Source of the DNA: Neoroseomonas terrae | GTDB taxonomy: Bacteria; Pseudomonadota; Alphaproteobacteria; Acetobacterales; Acetobacteraceae | Length of the DNA stretch: 64,000 nt | NCBI RefSeq assembly: GCF_018129025.1 | Contig: NZ_JAAEDI010000014.1 | Span: 1-64,000, forward strand | Reading direction: 5' to 3' | Part shown: positions 1 through 8,286 of the stretch, piece by piece | Numbering within the stretch: the first letter of the stretch is position 1 | How the letters are laid out: every line of letters begins with the position of its first letter | Position numbers and translations under genes: made by a program | Notes under the pieces: generated by a model | Databases searched by the model: none | The model's input: only the letters and a program-made list of their open reading frames with translations | Told to the model about the DNA's origin: nothing

Positions 1-531
1 GGCCGCCGCGACGCCGCCCACGCCCGCCGCCGCCGTGCCGGCTGCGGCGCGGGCAGTGCCGTTGCGCGTGACGGCCTCTCGCCCGCCCGGCACCACGCCG
101 GCCAGCCGCAGCCCCGCATCGATCGTCGCGCGGCCATAGGGGTTGCCCCCGAGCTCATGGACGATGATCGCCTCCACCAGCGGGCGAAGGTCATCGAAGC
201 GATGCAGGTCCAGCTCGCCGCGCGGATGCCGGTCCATGCGTCGCGCCACGGCGGCGATGTAGGCCTCGGTGTCGTTCTCGCTGCCCGGCGCCCAACGTGA
301 GATGATGCCGCGGATCGTCCGCAGCCCGTGCCGGTCCTGGTAGGTGGTCAGCAGCATCGCCAGCGCGCGGATGCCGTATTCGGGGGCGACGAAGCGGGCG
401 AAGCGGGCGCGGCCGCCGGGCGGGGCGGACTCGATCGGTGGCTGATCCAGCCCCTGCCAGCGATTGGCCGCGTTATGCTCGATGTTTCCGGGGTTGCGGT
501 TGCGATAGCCGCGGCTCTGTCGGGGATCCAT
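1..531 (-). CDS. Phage virion-associated hydrolase-like protein, 3' part cut by window edge
   Basis: The frame is open for 177 codons from an ATG at 531 and runs off position 1 without a stop. The N-terminus (RNRNPGNIEHNAANRWQG, then FARFVAPEYGIRALA and RWAPGSENDTEAYI) has the pattern of the phage 'structural protein P5'-like domain seen in Pseudomonas-type tailed phages and thought to be a virion-linked peptidoglycan hydrolase. After about residue 155 it turns into an Ala/Gly-rich segment, probably a linker or membrane-active tail. It lies downstream of the tail genes on the same strand, where phages often place lysis or virion-hydrolase genes. The family match is from memory of motif pattern; the catalytic assignment is inference. 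Confidence 0.72.
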   Translation of the reverse strand, partial: MDPRQSRGYRNRNPGNIEHNAANRWQGLDQPPIESAPPGGRARFARFVAPEYGIRALAMLLTTYQDRHGLRTIRGIISRWAPGSENDTEAYIAAVARRMDRHPRGELDLHRFDDLRPLVEAIIVHELGGNPYGRATIDAGLRLAGVVPGGREAVTRNGTARAAAGTAAAGVGGVAAA

Positions 532-613
532 GGCAAGCTCCAGGGAATGGGAACGAGGCTGGCCGCCGGCGGTGCTTCCGGAGCATCCTCGGGTCGTGGA
601 ACGGGGGATCGGG

Positions 614-1009
614 ATGGTGGCGGTGCGGGCAATGGCGACGGCGATGCTCGGCCTCCTCGCCGCAACGGGCGGCGCGGCGGCGTCCTGCATTCACGTCGTC
701 CGCCACGCGGAAGCGCGCGACGACGCAATCGCCTTCACCGCCGGCCTGCAGCGCGCGGTCCGCATGCAGATCGAGCGCAACGACAGCTGCACGCCGGACC
801 TGCACATCAGCTTCATGGTGGTGGAACTGGCGGTCATCGCCGGGCGGTCGGGCCGCGGCTACCTCGTCACATATGCCGTGACGGACGAACGGGAGGCCGA
901 CGTGCGGCCACACATGGGCGCGACCTGGGCGATGGACCGCACTCAGGCCCTGCTGGATGCCGGGCAATCGGCGGGGGCGGGGATCCGGTCGCGAACGCCG
1001 GGGTTCTGA
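614..1009 (+). CDS. Small secreted hypothetical protein
   Basis: This is a 131-residue protein on the strand opposite to the surrounding phage genes. The ATG at 614 is preferred over the upstream ATG at 530 because it directly begins a signal peptide (MVAVRAMATAMLGLLAATGGAAAS); the upstream extension looks like non-coding read-through over the start of the neighbouring minus-strand gene. The mature part is about 105 residues with two cysteines (CIHVV and DSCTP) that could form a disulfide. Third positions are GC-rich like the rest of the window. No family is recognised. It may be a cargo gene of the prophage or a host gene next to it. Confidence 0.55.
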   Translation: MVAVRAMATAMLGLLAATGGAAASCIHVVRHAEARDDAIAFTAGLQRAVRMQIERNDSCTPDLHISFMVVELAVIAGRSGRGYLVTYAVTDEREADVRPHMGATWAMDRTQALLDAGQSAGAGIRSRTPGF

Positions 1010-1039
1010 GCGCGCAGCCCCCGGTTTCGACGCGGAACC

Positions 1040-1062
1040 GGAGAGAGGCCTTTCCTCTCTCC
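1040..1062. terminator. Bidirectional hairpin between convergent genes
   Basis: Perfect 9-bp inverted repeat GGAGAGAGG / CCTCTCTCC with a 5-nt loop (CCTTT). It sits between the plus-strand secreted protein and the minus-strand tail-fibre gene, which converge, so it can act as a shared terminator. There is no long T run on either side. Confidence 0.5.
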
Positions 1063-1072
1063 TGCGCCGTCC

Positions 1073-1450
1073 TCAATCAGCCAGCACCGTCAGGCTCTCC
1101 GCAGGGATCGTGACGCTCCCCGCGGCGCCGAGTGTCGCCGGGGACCCCAGCGGCGCCCAGGCCAGGGCGTTGCCGCCCGCCGGCGCGTCGAACAGGCCGA
1201 CATGGGTCAGCGTCCCGGCTGCGGTGATGAAGCCGAAGCGCAGCGCGGCGGCGTTCCGCTGCGTTCCGCTGCCGGTGAAGGATGCTGGCAGACGGGCGTA
1301 GCCCGTCGGGGCGGCGGGTTCGCCGGTCAGCCCGGTGGCATCGGTGCCGCCGGTCCCCAACCCTACCCAGACGCCGGTCGGTAAGGCGGGTTGCCGCCCG
1401 GTCAGGGACCGGGCCAGCAGGTTCTTCGAGTAGTCGGTCAGTGCGGTCAT
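1073..1450 (-). CDS. Phage tail fibre / tail-associated protein
   Basis: A 125-residue protein starting MTALTDYSKNLLARSLTG, with a compact beta-rich body: GVWVGLGTGG, GYARLPASF, RFGFITAAGTLTHVGLFDA and a closing IPAESLTV. This layout (helical start, 'VGL', 'GYAR', 'THVGLFDA') is that of a common small tail-fibre-type protein found in tailed phages of Proteobacteria. It lies 17 bp downstream of the tailspike gene on the same strand and is probably cotranscribed with it. The exact position in the virion cannot be told from sequence. Confidence 0.72.
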   Translation of the reverse strand: MTALTDYSKNLLARSLTGRQPALPTGVWVGLGTGGTDATGLTGEPAAPTGYARLPASFTGSGTQRNAAALRFGFITAAGTLTHVGLFDAPAGGNALAWAPLGSPATLGAAGSVTIPAESLTVLAD

Positions 1451-1466
1451 GGCTGTGGGTCCCCTC

Positions 1467-3404
1467 TCAGCTCACCGTCGCGCCATCCGGCCAGCGCCAG
1501 CTCGTGCCGTCGCTGACCGCGAAGCGCCTGTTCGCCGCACCATCCGACACGTAGATCAGGCAGCGTGCGAAGGCTGCGGCGGCGGGTAGCGTCGCCACCG
1601 TGTAGGCCGGCAGCCGCAGCGGCGCGGTGGTCTCGACGTAAGCCGTGCCCTTCGGCGACAGCTGCAGGTGGATGTTGGTGTCGCCGCCCTGCGCCAGGAA
1701 GCGCGGCGGTCCACCCGAGGCAGCGGCGTCGGTCCGGATGTAGTTGCTCGGCGTGCCGGTCGCGTTCACCTCGAAGGCGGTCTGGCCGCGCGTCAGCAGC
1801 CGGATGGTGGCGTTGCCCTTGGCGATGAGGGCGAGAGGGATGTTGGCGTCGTTGCCCTGCACCGCGATGCTGGGCGTGCCGGCCGCCACAGCGCCGGCGA
1901 CGTTCACCCGATTCACGCTGTTCGCGGGCGTGCTGACGCCGAACCCATGCGCGCCGGACGCCCCGCCCAGCGTCAGCGTGCCGGTCGAGGCAGCGCGCAG
2001 CACCTCCACCCCCGCGGCCGAGACCGCGACCTCGGTGGCGGATGGTGCGAAGAGTCCGCTGTTCTCAAACCCCAGCGTGACGCCCGGGCGATCGAGCCGT
2101 CCGGACGGTGCGCCGAGCGTCATGTGGCCGTTGCTGCCGCTGTTCAGCACCGGCCCGCTCCCGCCGCCCGTCAGGAGCGGCGGGCTTCCCAGATAGATCG
2201 CGTTCGGCGTGCCGGTCGGCACGTCGGCGAGGTGTATCGCAGCCGATCCGTCGTTCAGGCGGTTGTAGTTCAGCACCCGCAGGGAAAAGACATCGAGCCG
2301 GTTGCCGGAACCGTTGACGCGGATCGCGTTGCTCTCCGCATCGTCGATGCGGAGGTTGCCGATCTGCAGCCGGACGTTGTTGCCGTCTATCCGGATGCCG
2401 CTGGCCCCGGCCAGCGACGCGCCGCCGGCGTTGAAGATCTCGGACTGGGTCGTCAGGTTGGCGATCTGGGCGGCGACGCCGCTGCTCTCGATCCAGATCG
2501 GATAGAGGGCGAAATCGGCATAGAGCTTGCCGACATACACCTTGTTCGTGACGCCCGAGGCCGATGGCGTGAGGCGTAGCACCGAACGCGCGCCGAGGGC
2601 GAAGACGTCATCGATGAACACGCCGTCCGTCCGCTGCAGCAGGATGGCGTCGCTGTTCTGCTGCTGCCAGCGCACCACATCGTCATCGGCCGTTGCGAAG
2701 GGCCAGAAATGGATGTTCTGGATTCGGCAGGTGTCATAGGCGCGGTCGATCTGGATGCCGGTGGTGAAGACCTGGCCGCGCAGGCGCTCCACGTTCAGCC
2801 GGCCGGAATTGTCGCACCAAATGCCGCGGTTCACCCCAACCATCATCATGTTGCGGAATTCGACGCCGCCGAGGCAGTCCTGGACGCGGAAGACGAAATC
2901 GTAGTTGGTCGGCTCCCAGCCGGGCACCTGCGCAGCGCTATGCACCTGCCGCACGCCGAGGTCGCGCACGGAGCAGCCGCGCGCCGCCGTGCCGGTGAAG
3001 GTGAAGGGCGTGAAGCCGATGCTGTCGATACGCAGCCAGGTGCCGTTCGTGCCCGAGGGATTCTCGGTGATGCCCGCGCCCTGGAAGGTGATGGCGGCGC
3101 CGTTGACGACGACGGGGCTGGCGATGCGGTAGGAGCGGGGCCCGAATTCCAGCACGCCGCCGCCGCTGGTCGCCATGGTATCGATCGCGGCCTGGATTGC
3201 CGGAGCGTCGTTGGTCGTGCCGTCACCGACCGCCCCGAAGTCCCGCACGTGATAGGCGCGGTCGGCAAGGATGCCGCCGCGCAGCTGGGCCAGCGAAACG
3301 CGGCGCGTCGCCGCTGCGCTGCCGCTGCCCTGCACGATGGGCAGCACGTCGGTATCCGCCGCCGCCGCGATGGACGGCAGCGCGCTGATCTTGGTGTCGG
3401 ACAT
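1467..3404 (-). CDS. Phage tailspike, pectate-lyase-like beta-helix
   Basis: A 645-residue protein. An N-terminal segment (MSDTKISALPSIAAAADTDVLPIVQG) is the type used to attach to the virion. It is followed by the classic start of a Pectate_lyase_3 right-handed beta-helix at about residues 50-75 (AYHVRDFGAVGDGTTNDAPA) and then by repeated beta-helix coils up to about residue 400. The C-terminal third is rich in Gly, Ala and Thr with recurring 'LIAKGNATIRL' and 'LQLSPKGTAYV' units, a fibre-like region. Such proteins bind and often cleave surface polysaccharide of the host. Catalytic residues cannot be assigned by eye. Confidence 0.8.
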   Translation of the reverse strand: MSDTKISALPSIAAAADTDVLPIVQGSGSAAATRRVSLAQLRGGILADRAYHVRDFGAVGDGTTNDAPAIQAAIDTMATSGGGVLEFGPRSYRIASPVVVNGAAITFQGAGITENPSGTNGTWLRIDSIGFTPFTFTGTAARGCSVRDLGVRQVHSAAQVPGWEPTNYDFVFRVQDCLGGVEFRNMMMVGVNRGIWCDNSGRLNVERLRGQVFTTGIQIDRAYDTCRIQNIHFWPFATADDDVVRWQQQNSDAILLQRTDGVFIDDVFALGARSVLRLTPSASGVTNKVYVGKLYADFALYPIWIESSGVAAQIANLTTQSEIFNAGGASLAGASGIRIDGNNVRLQIGNLRIDDAESNAIRVNGSGNRLDVFSLRVLNYNRLNDGSAAIHLADVPTGTPNAIYLGSPPLLTGGGSGPVLNSGSNGHMTLGAPSGRLDRPGVTLGFENSGLFAPSATEVAVSAAGVEVLRAASTGTLTLGGASGAHGFGVSTPANSVNRVNVAGAVAAGTPSIAVQGNDANIPLALIAKGNATIRLLTRGQTAFEVNATGTPSNYIRTDAAASGGPPRFLAQGGDTNIHLQLSPKGTAYVETTAPLRLPAYTVATLPAAAAFARCLIYVSDGAANRRFAVSDGTSWRWPDGATVS

Positions 3405-3518
3405 GAAGGTCTCCCTGGAGGGGGCTGGGGACGGAAGGACAGGGGGGCTAGGCGGATCCCGATCCGGGTGGCGTGCTCGCAGAAGCAGGACCCAAAGCCG
3501 TTGCCGCGGGACGCGGCT

Positions 3519-4166
3519 TCAGAGGACGAGCTGCGCACCATCCTCGGCGAGCAGCCGGCCGCCCAGTTCGGTCAGCAGCCGCGGCGGATGCGTCACGGCG
3601 AAGGGCGGCGAGAGCGTCGCATTGGCCGGGTCGGCGGGGTCGACGGCATGAAGGCGGTAGCCCCCCGCCGGCTCCGGCGCGAGGAAGCCGGCGACCGCAC
3701 GGCCCGCCAGCACCGGCACCGTCTGCGGCGCACTGACGTTGGATCCGTCCGACCGCCGGAAGCTGAAGGTCAACTGGGCGATGGGGCCGGTGACGGTGGC
3801 GCCCGCCGACAGCATGTCCCCGGGCGACAGGGCCGGCACCGCATCGAGCACGATGGCGCGTGCCACCGCGGTCGTCGTCAGGAAGATCTCGGCGAGCAAG
3901 GTTGCCGATCGCATCAGCGACGGCGCGAATCCGGCCGCATCCACGGTCACGCCGCCGCCGGCGATCGAGCCGCCGCGGATCGGCACGAGGGCGGTGGCAT
4001 CCGCCGCCTGGACGATCACGATGTCGCCCGGCAACAGCCGCGCCGCGGCGGCCGAGAAGTAGCCAGGCGCCAGCACGCTCGTCCGGTCGTCCCCGGTGCG
4101 GTAGTGCCACAGGGTGAAGCCGTTCGCGGTGGTCAGCGCCGAAAGGCCACTCGGGAGGAAGGGCAT
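3519..4166 (-). CDS. Putative phage structural protein
   Basis: A 215-residue protein read from the ATG at 4166, which has a good GAGGAG ribosome binding site. A longer frame to 4343 exists but its extra 59 residues are unlike a phage N-terminus and lack a good site. The N-terminal half (FTLWHYRTGDDRTSVLAPGYF, LLPGDIVIVQAAD) resembles short phage proteins that often precede the tail fibre genes. It is the first gene of the visible minus-strand tail block and lies 114 bp before the tailspike. No enzyme motif is visible. Confidence 0.6.
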   Translation of the reverse strand: MPFLPSGLSALTTANGFTLWHYRTGDDRTSVLAPGYFSAAAARLLPGDIVIVQAADATALVPIRGGSIAGGGVTVDAAGFAPSLMRSATLLAEIFLTTTAVARAIVLDAVPALSPGDMLSAGATVTGPIAQLTFSFRRSDGSNVSAPQTVPVLAGRAVAGFLAPEPAGGYRLHAVDPADPANATLSPPFAVTHPPRLLTELGGRLLAEDGAQLVL

Positions 4167-4190
4167 GCATGGCTCCTCGCCCGCCGCGAG

Positions 4191-4208
4191 GGAAGGCGGG
4201 CGCCTTCC
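4191..4208. other. Hairpin upstream of the first phage structural gene
   Basis: Inverted repeat GGAAGGCG-GG-CGCCTTCC, 25 nt upstream of the minus-strand start at 4166. It would lie in the mRNA leader or end an upstream transcript. The following stretch (about 4300-4340) is clearly more AT-rich than its surroundings and may mark the prophage edge; no attachment repeat could be identified. Confidence 0.3.
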
Positions 4209-4420
4209 GCCGGGGCGGGCACTGGGGGTCGGGGCTGTCAGGAGGTCGTCCGGGGCGGCGTTGGACGCAGTTCGCCCCGTGATGCGGCTGACGTACAGGA
4301 ACAAATAAAGAACGTCAAGGCAAAAAATCCTAGACAACGACAACGCGAGGGGATGGCAGCGACGGCGTGCATGGCTAGTCTCGCCCTATCCGCCGACCGC
4401 CGCCCAAGGGACCCGCGCCG

Positions 4421-5515
4421 ATGCTCCGACGCCTGCTGCCGCTGCTTGCCGTGCTGCTGACCGCCTTGCCGGCGGCGGCGCAGGACAGGGTGCTGAACGT
4501 CTACAACTGGTCCGACTACATCGATCCGGCGGTCGTGGAGCGTTTCACCCGAGAGACTGGCATCCGTGTCCGCTACGACGTCTACGACAGTCTGGAGACC
4601 CTGGAGGGGCGGCTTTCCGCTGGACGATCCGGCTACGACATCGTGGTGCCGACCAGCGAGCCGACCTTCGCCCGGCTGGTGCGCGCCGGCGCCCTGCGCC
4701 CGATCGACCGCGCGGCGGTGCCGAACTGGCAGAACCTTGACCCGGTGCTGATGGAGCGTGTCGCGACGATCGACCCGGGCAACCGGCATGGCGCGATCTA
4801 TCTGTGGGGCACGGTCGGCCTCGGCATCCGGGTGGACCGGGTGCGCGCCGCGCTGGGGCCGGATGTGCGTCTCGACAGCCTGGATATCCTGATGCGGCCG
4901 GAGAACGCGGCGAAGCTTGCCCGTTGCGGCATCATGGTGATGGACAGCCCGACGGACGTGATTCCGTCCGTGCTGCGGTGGCTCGGGCGCAACCCTGACG
5001 ACAACTCCGCGGAAGGCCTGCGCGCCGCCGAGCAGGCGCTGATGGCCATGCGGCGCCATGTCCGCGCGATCATCGCTTCCTCCTCGATCCTCGACGCGCT
5101 GGCGACCGGTGAGGCCTGCGTGGCCCTGACCTATTCCGGCGACGTGATCCAGGCGGCGAACCGCGCGCGGGAGGCCGGGCGTGGCGTCGAGGTCGGCTAT
5201 GTCCTGCCGCGCGAGGGTGCGCAGCTCTGGTTCGACATGATGGCGATCCCGGCGGACGCCCCGAACCCCGAGGACGCGCAGCGCTTCATCAACTTCATGC
5301 TGCAGCCGGACGTGATGGCGGCGGTCACCAACCAGGTCCGCTACCCGAACGCCGTGCCGGCGAGCCTGCCGATGATCAACGAGGCGGTGCGCAACGACCC
5401 CAACGTCTTCCTTTCGCCCGAGGCGCTGGCGCGCACCTTCGTCGCCGGCACGCCGCCGCGCGATGCGGAGCGGCTGCGCACGCGGCTCTGGTCGCGCTTC
5501 AAGGCCGGTCGATAG
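4421..5515 (+). CDS. potF: Polyamine ABC transporter, periplasmic binding protein
   Basis: A 364-residue secreted protein; the signal peptide ends about residue 21 (LLTALPAAAQ). The mature start VLNVYNWSDYIDP is the hallmark of PotD/PotF-type spermidine/putrescine binding proteins, and the family pattern continues with YDIVVPTSE, GAIYLWGTVGLGI and the closing FINFMLQPDVMA. It captures a polyamine in the periplasm and hands it to the permeases encoded just downstream. It is the first gene of a tight four-gene operon (1-bp gap to the ATPase gene). Substrate choice between putrescine and spermidine is not decided by sequence alone; length and sequence look closer to PotF. Confidence 0.9.
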   Translation: MLRRLLPLLAVLLTALPAAAQDRVLNVYNWSDYIDPAVVERFTRETGIRVRYDVYDSLETLEGRLSAGRSGYDIVVPTSEPTFARLVRAGALRPIDRAAVPNWQNLDPVLMERVATIDPGNRHGAIYLWGTVGLGIRVDRVRAALGPDVRLDSLDILMRPENAAKLARCGIMVMDSPTDVIPSVLRWLGRNPDDNSAEGLRAAEQALMAMRRHVRAIIASSSILDALATGEACVALTYSGDVIQAANRAREAGRGVEVGYVLPREGAQLWFDMMAIPADAPNPEDAQRFINFMLQPDVMAAVTNQVRYPNAVPASLPMINEAVRNDPNVFLSPEALARTFVAGTPPRDAERLRTRLWSRFKAGR

Positions 5516-5516
5516 A

Positions 5517-6611
5517 GTGGCCGTGCCGATTCAGACCTTCGGGCCATCCGGCCCTACGGTCATCGGGCCGGCGGCGCTCCTCCAGGCCAAGGCGATCACC
5601 AAACGCTTCGGCGCGACGCTCGCCCTCGACGCGCTCGACCTCGACATCGCGGATGGCGAGTTCTTCGCGCTGCTCGGCGGGTCGGGGTCGGGCAAGTCGA
5701 CGCTGCTGCGCATCATGGCGGGGTTCGAGACGCCCGATTCCGGCCGCCTGCTGCTGGATGGCGCCGACATCGCGGCGACGCCGCCATGGGCCCGACCGGT
5801 CAACATGATGTTCCAGTCCTACGCGCTGTTCCCGCATCTGTCCGTCGCTGACAACGTCGCCTACGGCCTGCGGCGCGCGGGCGTGGCGAAGGCGGAGACG
5901 GGAGCGCGCGTCGCGGCCGCGCTGGCGATGGTGGGCCTCGCCGGCTTCGACCGGCGCAAGCCGCATCAGCTCTCGGGCGGGCAGCGCCAGCGCGTCGCGC
6001 TCGCGCGCAGTCTGGTGATGCGGCCGCGGCTGCTGCTGCTCGATGAACCGCTCGGCGCGCTCGATGCCGGGCTGCGCGAGCGGACGGGCTTTGAGCTGCG
6101 CGCCTTGCAGCGAGAGACTGGCGCGGCCTTCGTCATGGTGACGCATGATCAGGAGGAGGCGCTGGCTCTCGCCGACCGCGTCGCCGTGCTGGATGGTGGG
6201 CGCATCGCGCAACGCGGCGCGCCACGCGCGATCTATGAGCGTCCCGCCTCGCGCTTCGTCGCCCGCTTCCTCGGCGCCGCGAATGTGCTGGAAGGCCGCG
6301 CGGCGGATGGCGCCTTCGACAGTGCCGAGGCCGGCGCCACCTTCACCGACATTCCCGCCGGTACCGTGGCGCTGGCGTTGCGACCGGAGCGACTGCGCAT
6401 CCTGCCGCCCGGGGCCGACGAGCCGAACACAGCGCCCGGCACGGTCGAGGACGCCGCCTTCCGCGGTGACGATACCCTGCTGCTGATTCGCATGGCGGGC
6501 GGCGCCCTGCTGCGCGTCGCCCATGCCGAGGAGGACGGCGCGCCCCCCGAACGCGGCGCTGCGGTCCTCGTCGCCTGGGATGCCGACGACGTGGTGCCGC
6601 TCGCCTCATGA
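5517..6611 (+). CDS. potG: Polyamine ABC transporter, ATP-binding protein
   Basis: A 364-residue ABC ATPase. The GTG at 5517, one base after the potF stop, is taken as start; the frame is open further upstream but only inside potF. Walker A is GGSGSGKST near residue 54, followed by Q-loop FQSYALFPH, signature LSGGQRQRVALARS, Walker B LLLLDEPLGALD and the switch histidine in MVTHDQEEAL. A C-terminal TOBE-like region (about residues 260-364) is typical of PotA/PotG. It powers import through the two permeases. Its stop overlaps the start of the permease gene by 4 bp, so translation is probably coupled. Confidence 0.92.
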   Translation: MAVPIQTFGPSGPTVIGPAALLQAKAITKRFGATLALDALDLDIADGEFFALLGGSGSGKSTLLRIMAGFETPDSGRLLLDGADIAATPPWARPVNMMFQSYALFPHLSVADNVAYGLRRAGVAKAETGARVAAALAMVGLAGFDRRKPHQLSGGQRQRVALARSLVMRPRLLLLDEPLGALDAGLRERTGFELRALQRETGAAFVMVTHDQEEALALADRVAVLDGGRIAQRGAPRAIYERPASRFVARFLGAANVLEGRAADGAFDSAEAGATFTDIPAGTVALALRPERLRILPPGADEPNTAPGTVEDAAFRGDDTLLLIRMAGGALLRVAHAEEDGAPPERGAAVLVAWDADDVVPLAS

Positions 6612-7438
6612 TCGGGCGCCTGCTGGTCCTGCTGCCCGTCTGGGCCTGGCTGCTGGTCTTCGTCGCGGCGCCGGCGGCGATCCTGCTGGCCATCGCGCTG
6701 GGCGAGGCCGATTCCGGCATCCCGCCCTTCCGCCTCGCCTGGTCGCTCGCCGGTTTCGGCATGCTGGTCGAGGATTCCTATTACCTCGATGCGCTGCTGA
6801 CGGCGCTCCGCATCGCGGCGATGACGGCGGGGTGCTGCCTGCTGATCGCCTATCCCATGGCCATGGGCATCGCGCGGGCCGCACCGGGGCGACGCGTGCT
6901 GCTGCTCGCCGCGCTGATGCTGCCCTTCTGGACCGGCTTCCTGCTGCGCGTCGGCGCCTGGATCGGACTGCTGCGTGACGAAGGCTGGATCAACGGCGTG
7001 CTCATCAGCCTCGGCATCACCGACGCCCCGCTGCCGCTGCTCTACACCGAAGGCGCGATGCTGGTCGGCATGGTGCACGCCTATCTGCCCTTCGCCGTGC
7101 TGCCGCTGTTCGCCGCGCTGGTGCGGCTGGACCCGACGCTGGGCGAGGCTGCGGCGGATCTCGGCGCGCGCCCGGCCGTCGCGTTCGTCACCGTGACGCT
7201 GCCGGCGACGCTCCCCGCCGCCATCGCCGCCTTCCTGCTGGTCTTCATCCCGGCCGCCGGCGAGTTCGTCATTCCCGAGCTGATGGGGCCGCCGGAGGCG
7301 CAGCTTGTCGGCCGCGTGCTGTGGCAGGAATTCTTCCAGAACCGGGACTGGCCCGTCGCCGCCGCGCTCGCCGTGGCGCTGCTGGTCCTCCTGCTCGTGC
7401 CGATCCGGCTGTTCCAGCGGCTGGAGGCGCAGTCGTGA
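6608..7438 (+). CDS. potH: Polyamine ABC transporter permease
   Basis: A 276-residue inner-membrane protein with about six hydrophobic segments, beginning at residues 5-30 (LVLLPVWAWLLVFVAAPAAI). The EAA-type coupling loop that contacts the ATPase is visible as GEAAADLGARPAVAF. The PAAGEFVIPELMG motif after it is typical of PotH/PotB. The start ATG overlaps the potG stop (ATGA) and its own stop overlaps the potI start, showing an operon translated as one unit. Confidence 0.9.
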   Translation: MIGRLLVLLPVWAWLLVFVAAPAAILLAIALGEADSGIPPFRLAWSLAGFGMLVEDSYYLDALLTALRIAAMTAGCCLLIAYPMAMGIARAAPGRRVLLLAALMLPFWTGFLLRVGAWIGLLRDEGWINGVLISLGITDAPLPLLYTEGAMLVGMVHAYLPFAVLPLFAALVRLDPTLGEAAADLGARPAVAFVTVTLPATLPAAIAAFLLVFIPAAGEFVIPELMGPPEAQLVGRVLWQEFFQNRDWPVAAALAVALLVLLLVPIRLFQRLEAQS

Positions 7439-8235
7439 GGCGCGGCCATTTCGTCGCGCTCGCGATGGGCGCGGGCTACGTCTTCCTCTGGCTGCCTATC
7501 ATCCTGCTCGTCGCCTACGCCTTCAGCGCCGATCGCATTCCCTTCCAATGGGGCGGTTTCTCGCTGCAATGGTTTGTCGCACTTGCGGCAAACGAACGCG
7601 TCGTGGAGGCCGCGCTGCTGTCCCTGCGCATCGCGGCCGGTGCCGCGACGCTCGCGGTGCTGCTCGGCGGCGCGGCGGGCTGGGCGCTCGCGCGCTACGG
7701 GCGCTTCAGGGGCCGCGCGATCTTCGGCGCGCTGATCGGCGCGCCGCTGGTACTGCCGGAGGTCGTCACCGGCCTCTCGCTGCTGCTGCTGTTCGTGGCG
7801 CTGGAATCCATGACGGGCTGGCCCGAGGGTCGCGGTGCGTTCACCGTCCTGCTCGCCCACGCGACACTCGGGGCCGCCTTCGTCGCCGTGGTCGTGCAGT
7901 CGCGCCTCGCCGAGACCGATCGCAGCCTCGAGGAAGCGGCGATGGATCTCGGCGCCACGCCCTTCACCGCCTTCCGCACCGTGACGCTGCCGCTGATCGC
8001 GCCGGCGCTGGCAGCGGGCTGGCTGCTGGCCTTCACGCTGTCGCTGGATGACGTGGTGATCGCCTCCTTCGTCTCCGGCCCGCAGGGGACCACGCTGCCC
8101 ATGGCGCTCTTCGCCATGCTGCGCCGGGGACTGACGCCGGAGGTCAACGCGCTCGGCGCCGTCGTCGTGCTGGGTGTCGGTGCCATGCTTGCGGTCGCCG
8201 CGCTGCTGCTGCGCGGCCGGGGCGACTCCCGCTGA
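7435..8235 (+). CDS. potI: Polyamine ABC transporter permease
   Basis: A 266-residue membrane protein starting at a GTG that overlaps the potH stop codon. It has about six membrane segments, the first being AMGAGYVFLWLPIILLVAYAFS. The EAA loop reads EEAAMDLGATPFTAF and is followed by LAFTLSLDDVVIASFVSGP, a strong PotI/PotC signature. It forms the translocation channel with PotH. It is the last gene of potFGHI; a 51-bp gap follows before a separately regulated binding-protein gene. Confidence 0.9.
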   Translation: MRRGHFVALAMGAGYVFLWLPIILLVAYAFSADRIPFQWGGFSLQWFVALAANERVVEAALLSLRIAAGAATLAVLLGGAAGWALARYGRFRGRAIFGALIGAPLVLPEVVTGLSLLLLFVALESMTGWPEGRGAFTVLLAHATLGAAFVAVVVQSRLAETDRSLEEAAMDLGATPFTAFRTVTLPLIAPALAAGWLLAFTLSLDDVVIASFVSGPQGTTLPMALFAMLRRGLTPEVNALGAVVVLGVGAMLAVAALLLRGRGDSR

Positions 8236-8252
8236 ACGACGAAGCGGCCTAG

Positions 8253-8280
8253 CCTCCTGCCCAATCAGACGAGCAGGAGG
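8253..8280 (+). promoter_or_regulatory. Hairpin that hides a ribosome binding site
   Basis: CCTCCTGC (8253-8260) pairs perfectly with GCAGGAGG (8273-8280) across a 12-nt loop. The 3' arm contains the full AGGAGG ribosome binding site of the gene starting at 8287, so in the folded RNA the site is masked. It may tune translation or act as a terminator of potFGHI; the lack of a T run favours the former. Confidence 0.5.
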
Positions 8281-8286
8281 AAACGC

